Shown: positions 57,556-64,000 of the stretch, in pieces | Position numbering within the stretch: the first letter of the stretch is position 1 | How the letters are laid out: each line of letters opens with the position of its first letter | Assembly (NCBI GenBank): GCA_030386875.1 | Contig: CM059568.1 | Location: forward strand, 26,592,120-26,656,119 | Reading direction: 5' to 3' | Length of the DNA stretch: 64,000 nucleotides | Source: Morinoia aosen | Lineage: Eukaryota > Arthropoda > Malacostraca > Amphipoda > Talitridae | Made by a program: the position numbers and the translations under genes | The notes under the pieces: model-generated | Told to the model about the DNA's origin: nothing | Databases searched by the model: none | Seen by the model: only the letters and a program-made list of their open reading frames with translations

Positions 57556-58954
57556 ACTCCTCGCAAAATATTTTCGAGTATCTTCAGCAAAACTGACATA
57601 GATCATTTAAAGAAACTCTCAGCTGATAAGAGCGTTATTATTTCTCGGCCAGACAAGGGAAGAGGTGTGGTGCTGGTAGACAGAGAAAAGCATTTACTTA
57701 GCATGCTCAACCTTATCTCAGATAATACAAAGTTCAAGGTCATAACAGAACCAATTATAAGCTTCACTCTTCGCGTCGAAGACAAAATTAATAATTTCCT
57801 TCGTAAACTATAGAAATCGGCTATAATTACTGATGAATTATACGAAACTCTGTGTGTCTCAGAATCCGGTCCAGGCATTTTATACGGCTTGCCAAAAATT
57901 CATAAACCTAATTTTAGCGTTGATTATCCGTTCCGTCCCATATTCGCAGCTTACAAAACCCCCAGCTTCAATCTTGCTAAATTTTTAGTCCCTATTGTGT
58001 CACCACTCACGTGTAACATATATACTGTGCCTAATTCAAAATCTTTTGTTGGGGAAGTGACTTTCTTTAATAATTCCAACGAACTGTTTATGGTTTCCTT
58101 TGATGTCGAGAGCCTGTTTTAATATCCCGCTGCATGAAACAATTGACATTTGTCTAAACTATTTATTTGCTAGTGTTGACTTAGTCATTGGCCTCACCAA
58201 GCCTCTGTTCAAAACCCTCCTTCAGCTCTCTGTTCTTAATTCATTTTTTATGTTTGGTGACAAATTTTTTCAACAACTTGATGGGTTGGGAATGGGTCTG
58301 CCACTGGGGCCCACTTTAGCTAATATTTTCATGTGCTATCACGAACAACGATGGCTTGACTCATGTCCTGTGGATTTCAAGCAGGTATTTTACAGACGAG
58401 ACATAGACGATACTTTCTTACTGTTTAAAAGCCCCATGTATTGTAATTTATTTTTGGCGTATCTGAACTCTCAACACCCAAACACCCCAATACTATGGAA
58501 ACGGAGAAGCACAATTTTCTCTCATATTGGATAGTAAAATTACCCGTAAAGATGACAGTTTTCAAAGTTCTGTTTTTCGCAAGCAAACATTTACTGGCCT
58601 AGGAATAAGGTTCTTCAGTTTCTGCCCATTTATATTTAAAATTAACAGTGTCAAAACATTACTCTCTAGGGCCTACAGTGTCTGCTCTTCATTTCATATC
58701 ATGCATAGCGAATTAGAGTTTTTGATATTGTTTTTTAGTCAAAATGGTTTCCCTTTAGGACTGGTAACTTCATGTGTCAAGAATTTTTTAAATCATAAAT
58801 TTTATTCCCGCGTACCATTACCTACTGCTCGCAAGAAACAATTTTATTTTTCATTTCCGTTCTTTGGCAAGCAGTCAGAAGAGCACAAAAAAGATCTTTA
58901 CTTCTTACTGTCTAAATACTTTTTACATGTCGATTTCAAAATAGAGTTTGTTAA
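57556..58954 (+). pseudogene. Penelope-like element 2, reverse transcriptase
   Basis: Recognisable in order: SVIISRPDKGRGVVLVD (57634 on), SGPGILYGLPKIHKP, FRPIFAAYKTP, MVSFDVESLF, IPLHETIDICLNYLF, LGMGLPLGPTLANIFM, then the catalytic YRRDIDDTFLLF. Next come HSELEFLILFFSQNGFP and the C-terminal FPFFGKQSEEHKKDL...VDFKIEF. That is nearly the full RT domain. It is dead: a stop at about 57811, a frameshift at about 58115 (VESLF/NIPL) and another at about 58500. The frame is cut at TTAA 58951 by a MITE and resumes after 60110. The N-terminus is ill-defined. Confidence 0.9.
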
Positions 58955-60106
58955 GGAGATCCCCCCGGTTTTTCAACTTTTTTCGTCCGATTCGTTGGAA
59001 AATTGGCCGGTATATGTATATTTTGTGAGAAAACTATTTTTACTCCTGTCACTTTTTCGATTTAGGCCTTATTTTTTACGAAAAATAAGTTTTTTGGTAC
59101 ATATATAATTATATATGTATATTTCTGGATGTATCTCCTCATTGAGTTTTGATGCTAAAACAAAACCAAAGACAGTTTTAGAATCCTTGAAGCATTTCTA
59201 ACAAAACAAAGTTCTTCAATTTTAACATTTGGAAAAAAAATTCGGTGATAAGCGATATTTTATCGTTACATCACAAAAAGTTATTTTTGGGTTGTGTGCT
59301 GTATATTTTTTTCTCAAATTTTGAAGAAAAAGAACTTACTTTTGATAGAAATGTTCCAAGGATTCTAAAACTGTCTTTGGTTTTGTTCAAGCATCAAAAC
59401 TCAATGAGGGGATACGGTTTGAATGTTGAGAGTTATTTGTTGTGGGTATGAGCAAAAAAACAAATTTTTTATTGAAGTGTAATATAATGGACAATTTATG
59501 TAATTGAAAGCAGTTTTAATTTTTATTTCGATAATTTCCATACATAACTTCGTATTCACACTGTAAATTGTGATTTCCAAACAAAAAGAAATTCATTTTT
59601 TTTTAAATTATGCACTTTTTAATTTGCAGTCTGATTCTTACGAAATTTTACTGTTATATGTAACTTTTGAAAAGAAATACAATTTTTTGTATTCATTTTT
59701 TGATTTAGGCCTTAGTTTTCGAGAAAGTTGAACATATTGGTTTTTTAGTTCATTTTTATGGATATTTCAATCCGTATCCCCTCATTGAGTTTGTATGCTA
59801 GTACAAAACCAATGACAGTTTTAGAATCCTTGGAACATTTCTAACACATTTTTAATTATCCATTTCCTGTTTTGTTTTCATTTTATATGAGGTTGAAATG
59901 GGGTCGAAAATTCAAGATTTTTGTCCCCTTACTCTGATTCAAGATTTGTCCCCTTACTCTGACAGAATTCGAGATTCTGTCCCCTGGGGGAAGGTGATCT
60001 ATTGTCCGTAGCGCCATAAAATTTCAGGACCGAATTTTTTTCAACAACAACATAGAAAATACTCATCGGACCGACAGGGGCCTGGCAGGGGCCTGGGATG
60101 ATCTCC
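58955..60106. mobile_element. TTAA-target MITE, copy C (in PLE-2)
   Basis: TTAA lies at 58951-58954 and 60107-60110. Tips are GGAGATC and inverted GATCTCC. The element is 1152 bp, homologous to copies A and B. The codon cut by the first TTAA (GTT-AA) is completed by the base after the second, so removing the element plus one TTAA would leave the PLE frame continuous. This proves the insertion boundaries. Confidence 0.9.
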
Positions 60107-60429
60107 TTAATGCATATAAGAAAGGGTCTCATTTCAATTACTAGGACAAATTACCTAAAGGCTTGCTCTCCACCATCATTTATAGATGTTGTTGCGCACG
60201 GTGTGGGTCTGAATTCGTGGGTTCGACCATTCGAGCCCTGGGTATTCGTGTGGCTGAGCATGCCGGTAGGAGTTTCCGAACTATGCAATTACTCTCTTCC
60301 CCTCCCCAACCTGCTGTTGGCTCTCATGCAGAGAGTTGTGACATTGCAGTTCGGCTAGACGATTTTAAAATAATTTCTTCTACATCCGGCACAATTATCC
60401 TTCGCATTTTACAGTCCCTGTTCATTTGA
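60107..60429 (+). pseudogene. Penelope-like element 2, linker and GIY-YIG endonuclease
   Basis: After the MITE the frame reads through NAYKKGSHFNY, a stop, DKLPKGLLSTIIYRCCC, GSEFVGSTIRALGIRVAEH (GIY-YIG-like core with R and EH), GRSFRTMQLLSS and IILRILQSLFI. The two-Cys CCCARC segment is the usual zinc-binding-like lead-in of PLE endonucleases. It follows the RT at 57556-58954. One in-frame stop. Confidence 0.85.
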
Positions 60430-60690
60430 AAGATAAACCTACCTTGAACAATACGCAATCAGCCTTCCCTCTGCAATTAGTGTAGTCTCTGTCTCTCTTT
60501 TTTTAATGTCATAAATTCCACTGATGACTGTATTTTGAACTTGTTATAACTCGGTGTCTTTGTATTTTTTCAGATAGTTGAAAATGACCGAAAATTGGTG
60601 AAAACGTTCTTTTTTATTATTGAAATGTGTTTTTAAAGCAATATGATTTCTATTAAAGCGATTTTCTTTGCTCTTTTATTCATTGTTAGA
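60430..60690 (+). other. PLE-2 3' UTR and end
   Basis: Contains CCACTGATGACTGTATTTTG and, about 50 bp later, CCGAAAATTGGTGAAAACGTTC: the hammerhead core boxes, spread apart and decayed. It ends near TTAAAGCGATTTTCTTTGCTC, the tail shared with the relic at 18900-18960. Confidence 0.5.
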
Positions 60691-61149
60691 CGTTGCAAAA
60701 AGCAAAAATTTTACTTATATCCATACTTCTACTGATTACGACAAGGTGATAAATGTCAAACTCTTGCTGGTGTATTTCCTTCTATGGACTAACGTATTAA
60801 TGATGAGAAATTATGTGAATGCAGTGAGGCTATATTTTCTAAGATAGCGAAGTTTCCCATTAAGCAAATCGTCTTATCAGCTAAACAATACGTTGAATAC
60901 GAATGGAACGAAGGCGTAATTTGGCAGGAAGATACTCAGCTGCATTTAAACCATTTCGGAAGTCATTTACCTAAAAGAAATTATTAAAGAATCTCAACTA
61001 TTAGGGGAATCTTGAAGCTTCTGATCTTTAATCCTGTGCGAATTAGCGTGAAACAAACGAATCGATTTTGCAAGCATTAAAATAATATATGAGAAATCCC
61101 GCAGAAAATATGGTCGAGCCTTACAATGTATAAAAATGGGGCTCAGGCT
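60691..61149. other. Non-coding
   Basis: Nothing recognised between the PLE-2 end and the LTR. Confidence 0.35.
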
Positions 61150-61497
61150 TGTTGTATAGTGACGCTCTTGTGATATTTATGGAGGTTCCGGCTGCGGAGA
61201 TTTATGAGTCTCGCTCGCTCGGCACGGTCACATGTATAGGTAGAGCTTCCGGCGGAACAGCCGATGCGCGCCTGGTATTTACAAGCGCCGGATAGGTCGG
61301 AAGCGCCCCTACTGCCGGGCGGAAGTTCATTGTTCGAACTAGACTTAAGAGCAAGCTGTGTGAACTAGAGATCAGTACAATACTAGTAGTCCTGCTGTTC
61401 GTTTTGCTATCCTCTTGCCTGGTTTACGGCTAGGCTAACCGATCTACAAGTGCTGTCCAGTAAACCTTATATCTTGCTGAAATTCCAAGATATTACA
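61150..61497 (+). repeat. 5' LTR of Gypsy element
   Basis: Predicted from position: starts TGTTGTATAGTGACGC and ends AAGATATTACA, immediately before a primer-binding site. It contains a GC-rich promoter-like middle and a CTCGCTCGC tract. The matching 3' LTR would lie beyond the window, so the start is tentative. Confidence 0.6.
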
Positions 61498-61499
61498 AT

Positions 61500-61518
61500 T
61501 GATGACGAGGCTTCGAAC
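61500..61518 (+). promoter_or_regulatory. tRNA primer-binding site
   Basis: TGATGACGAGGCTTCGAAC, the complement of a tRNA 3' end (the GTTCGAA of the T-loop plus an acceptor stem ending in TCA). It lies two bases after the LTR. The particular tRNA is not assigned. Confidence 0.65.
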
Positions 61519-61561
61519 TTGCGAAGTGAATTTGAACTTTAAAAAGTGCTCTGAAATTAAG

Positions 61562-62539
61562 ATGGCGTATTCTACAGTCAGCTGCCCTCCGTTCGACGTG
61601 GAAGTGGAAACAGTGAGTGAATTCTTGGAGCGCTGGAAAGTACAAAGTGCAGACGCTCTTCAGAAAGCAGGAAATAATGGCGGTAAAAAAGCTAGTATTT
61701 TAATCAAAGCCTTGCCTGTAAACATAATTACTGATCTACAACTATTAATTAAACCTACGTTACTCACTGAGGCTACATATGAGGAACTTGAAGAAAAATT
61801 AACACAGCAATTTGAAATTAAAAAATCCATCGTCGGTGCATCGGTTACATTTCTAAATAGAAAACAAGTTGCTAATGAATCCATAGAAAGTTATGCTAAA
61901 ACGTTAAATGACTTAGCATCTGCATGCAATTATGGTAATTGCTGTCGTGATCGTTTATTCAGAGATGCCTTCGTGGCTGGGTTACACTCAGCGCAAATTC
62001 TCAGCGCGGTTCTACAGAAGTGCGATAGCAAGTCCTTCAACGAATGCGTTGAACACGCAAAACTTATCGAACAATTAAGCTCCGACGCTCAAGATATCAT
62101 TCGTGAGGATTCATCTTCATCGTATTTCACTACAGGAAAACTCCCGCCAAACTACATATGCATTCGCTGCGGAACCAAGCAAAAGCATCTTGCAAAGAAT
62201 TGCTATGCTTTGAAATTGAAATGTCACACATGTGGAAAATTAGGCCACATCTCTAAGGTGTGCAAATCTACAACTGCAGCTCGGCCTCCTCCTGCTATGC
62301 CTACACGAAGGGGACCTACACAACGAGAATTTGACGCAGCTCGCACTTACACAGTGCAGTCGGGAAGAAGCGGTTGCTGTGGCAACGTTGGGAGAGAAGA
62401 CGTGTTAATGAAGAATTCACGGATGCCTCTACAGAAGAACGAAGCTGTGTTGCAAAAACCTGGGAACGAAGGTGGTGACGGTAATCATCTACATGAGTGT
62501 TCTGATTATTCCCCAAATGATTCTAATTTTTTAGAGTAA
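61562..62539 (+). CDS. gag: Gypsy (Mag-like) Gag polyprotein
   Basis: About 325 residues from the ATG at 61562, which has a good start context (AAGATGG). The frame is open further upstream, to an ATG at 61502 inside the primer site, which is a less likely start. The N-terminal half is the capsid-like domain (FLERWKVQSADALQKAG, ALPVNIITDLQLLIKP, then the VTFLNRKQVANESIESYAKT segment typical of the retrotransposon gag domain). Two zinc fingers follow: CIRCGTKQKHLAKNC and CHTCGKLGHISKVC. The frame ends in TAA at 62537, two codons after a frameshift heptamer that joins it to pol. No internal stops, so it looks recently active. Confidence 0.9.
   Translation: MAYSTVSCPPFDVEVETVSEFLERWKVQSADALQKAGNNGGKKASILIKALPVNIITDLQLLIKPTLLTEATYEELEEKLTQQFEIKKSIVGASVTFLNRKQVANESIESYAKTLNDLASACNYGNCCRDRLFRDAFVAGLHSAQILSAVLQKCDSKSFNECVEHAKLIEQLSSDAQDIIREDSSSSYFTTGKLPPNYICIRCGTKQKHLAKNCYALKLKCHTCGKLGHISKVCKSTTAARPPPAMPTRRGPTQREFDAARTYTVQSGRSGCCGNVGREDVLMKNSRMPLQKNEAVLQKPGNEGGDGNHLHECSDYSPNDSNFLE
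62527..62533 (+). promoter_or_regulatory. -1 ribosomal frameshift heptamer (T TTT TTA)
   Basis: In gag phase the bases read T-TTT-TTA followed by GAG TAA. Slipping back one base enters the pol frame, which is open from here with no stop before the protease. This X-XXY-YYZ heptamer is a classical programmed -1 frameshift signal. A downstream pseudoknot was not folded. Confidence 0.75.
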
Positions 62540-63648
62540 ACACCACTGTAATTCCCGTCACTAAAGAGCCCACTATGATTGCATGCAACTTAAATAGTAA
62601 ACCTGTTGAATTCCTGTTGGATAACGGCAGTGCCGTGTCAACTATACGTAAAAGAAATGCAATCAAAGTTGGTGCTGTGGTAAATCCTACATGCAGCAAA
62701 ATTCTCGGGTACAGTGGTGTCTCGGTAAACCTGCTTGGTCAAGCTTCAGTAACTGTCATGTACCATAATGTTAGTTTTAATCATAAGTTTCTCATTGTGG
62801 AGGATGATAGAATCAACTTACTGGGCCGAGATATTTGTTCTAAACTAAACGTAAACATTGTCATTCCTGATAAATACGACTCCATAAATAAAACGGATTA
62901 TCATAGTTTGCCGAAAAGTTTGTCGTTAAAATATGACGAATATTTGTCATCTGGTTCACTGTCTAACGTTGAAGAAACAGTTCATCTTGATGTGTTACCT
63001 AATGCAGTTCCTGTATTTTGTAAAGCACGCCCAGTTCCTGTAAGACTAAGAGACTCTGTCAAAACCGAACTGGAACGCTTGCAGAGTATGGGCAAAATCA
63101 CCAAAGTGTATGATAGCCAATGGGCATCTCCTACCGTTAATGTTCTAAAGTCTGACGGCAGTGTGAGAATCTGTGGAGATTTTTCAGCTTCCATTAATAA
63201 TTTTCTGAATCCAGTTCAATCTGTACTACCTGTTATTGATGATGTCATTTCTCAAGTCGGAGACGCTAAGTTTTTCTCAAAAATTGATTTGTCTAACGCT
63301 TTTTTGCAAATTCCGTTGGACGAAGAATCAAAGAAAGTTACGACCATTAACACCTCTGAAGGTCTATTTATGTACAATTACTTACCCTATGGTCTACGTG
63401 CAAGCCCCGGCATTTTTCAAGCATTCATGAATAGGACTCTGTCTGGCATCGATAACATCATTGTGTACCAGGATGACCTCCTCATTTTGACCTCGTCATA
63501 TGATGCTCATTTGGAAGTTCTTGACAGGGTCCTGTCTGTCCTGAAAAACGCGGGAATTTGCTTAAATCTGTCTAAATGTGCCTTTCTGACTGATCGTGTG
63601 TCTTATCTGGGGTATGTTTTCGATAACAAGGGTGTTCACCCTTACTGA
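62533..63648 (+). CDS. pol: Gypsy Pol: protease and reverse transcriptase (first open part)
   Basis: The pol frame opens at the frameshift site; the first ATG is 62575. Protease: FLLDNGSAVSTI, with DNG in place of the usual D-T/S-G, then INLLGRDI. The RT follows with ERLQSMGKITKVYDSQWASP, VRICGDFSASINNFL, FSKIDLSNAFLQIPLDE, NYLPYGLRASPGIFQAFM and the catalytic VYQDDLLIL, then LGYVF. The frame stops at 63648 because of a single frameshift (about 63640-63648), and RNase H homology continues in the next frame. The protease change may be inactivating or may be natural variation. Confidence 0.88.
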   Translation, partial: RVNTTVIPVTKEPTMIACNLNSKPVEFLLDNGSAVSTIRKRNAIKVGAVVNPTCSKILGYSGVSVNLLGQASVTVMYHNVSFNHKFLIVEDDRINLLGRDICSKLNVNIVIPDKYDSINKTDYHSLPKSLSLKYDEYLSSGSLSNVEETVHLDVLPNAVPVFCKARPVPVRLRDSVKTELERLQSMGKITKVYDSQWASPTVNVLKSDGSVRICGDFSASINNFLNPVQSVLPVIDDVISQVGDAKFFSKIDLSNAFLQIPLDEESKKVTTINTSEGLFMYNYLPYGLRASPGIFQAFMNRTLSGIDNIIVYQDDLLILTSSYDAHLEVLDRVLSVLKNAGICLNLSKCAFLTDRVSYLGYVFDNKGVHPY

Positions 63649-64000
63649 GAAAGTAGAAGCTATTCTCAATGCTCCTGTTCCTAAAAACCTCAAACAGTTG
63701 CAAGCTTTCATCGGATTGTGTAACTTCTATAGTCGTTTTGTACCCAACTTTTCTAATGTCATGCATCCTCTGTATTCGCTGATTAAGAAAAATGTACAGT
63801 TCCGGTGGACTCCAGAACAGGACGAAAGTGTCCAGAAAATCAAGGACATCTTTCGTTCGCATGAACCTCTAAAGTTGTTTGATCCCAACCATGAAACTCT
63901 TCTTGAAACTGATAGTTCAGGTTATGGAGTTGCTGCCATACTCATGCAACGCGTTAGTCCTTCTCATGATTGGTGTCCGGTTCAATTTGCTTCGAGATCT
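63642..64000 (+). pseudogene. pol: Gypsy Pol continuation after frameshift: RT thumb and RNase H start (partial)
   Basis: In the +1 frame relative to the preceding segment the translation reads LTEKVEAILNAPVPKNLKQL, FIGLCNFYSRFVPNFS, FRWTPEQDESVQKIK and LLETDSSGYGVAAIL. These are the RT connection and the start of the Gypsy RNase H domain (the D of TDSS). It is open to the window edge. A one-base indel or sequencing error accounts for the break. Integrase and the 3' LTR would be outside. Confidence 0.85.

Overview
The window looks like an arthropod (probably insect) nuclear scaffold. It is AT-rich, has no bacterial-style gene packing, and is crowded with animal transposable elements. These are Penelope-like elements (PLEs), a CR1/Jockey-type LINE, Ty3/Gypsy-type LTR elements, a hAT relic, TTAA-target MITEs and long foldback elements. 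It also holds a 10-bp minisatellite alternating CCTAA with a one-base variant, reminiscent of the insect telomere repeat TTAGG. I recognise no intact host gene, tRNA or rRNA. Nearly all protein-like signal is transposon-derived and broken. The exception is a largely intact Gypsy gag-pol at the right edge.

Layout. 1-4050: PLE-1, broken by a TTAA MITE and by a 1.8-kb composite insertion with a 7-bp target duplication; the insertion contains a 59-bp minisatellite that is itself split by a foldback. 4974-6170: LINE reverse transcriptase (minus). 6715-7838: second TTAA MITE. 7843-15166: large inverted duplication (about 1.7-kb arms, 1.6-kb spacer). Its right arm gained three later insertions, a MITE with an 8-bp TSD and two PLE fragments with 12- and 10-bp TSDs, which can be dated against the uninterrupted left arm. 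15107-16052: complete miniature LTR element (TRIM-like). 19263-26135: LTR element on the minus strand whose two 319-bp LTRs look identical, yet whose pol is missing.

27500-35150: fragments of a zinc-finger/transposase-like gene, dispersed repeats and a cluster of hairpin repeats. 35607-36542: foldback MITE. 37968-40012: 159-bp higher-order satellite running into a 500-N gap (40013-40512). 40798-55939: mostly non-coding DNA bounded by palindrome-rich terminal sequences in opposite orientation. It contains a large imperfect palindrome (48755-51560) whose loop is the telomere-like minisatellite, a 21-bp array, and a 709-bp foldback with a 9-bp TSD.

56035-57306: hAT relic with an 8-bp TSD. 57550-60690: PLE-2, split by a third TTAA MITE. 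61150-64000: Gypsy element with 5' LTR, primer-binding site, gag, a classical -1 frameshift heptamer, and protease-RT-RNase H, running off the window with one frameshift. The PLE pieces repeatedly show a CTGANGA / stem / GAAAC motif near their 3' ends that resembles the hammerhead ribozyme core known from this element class.
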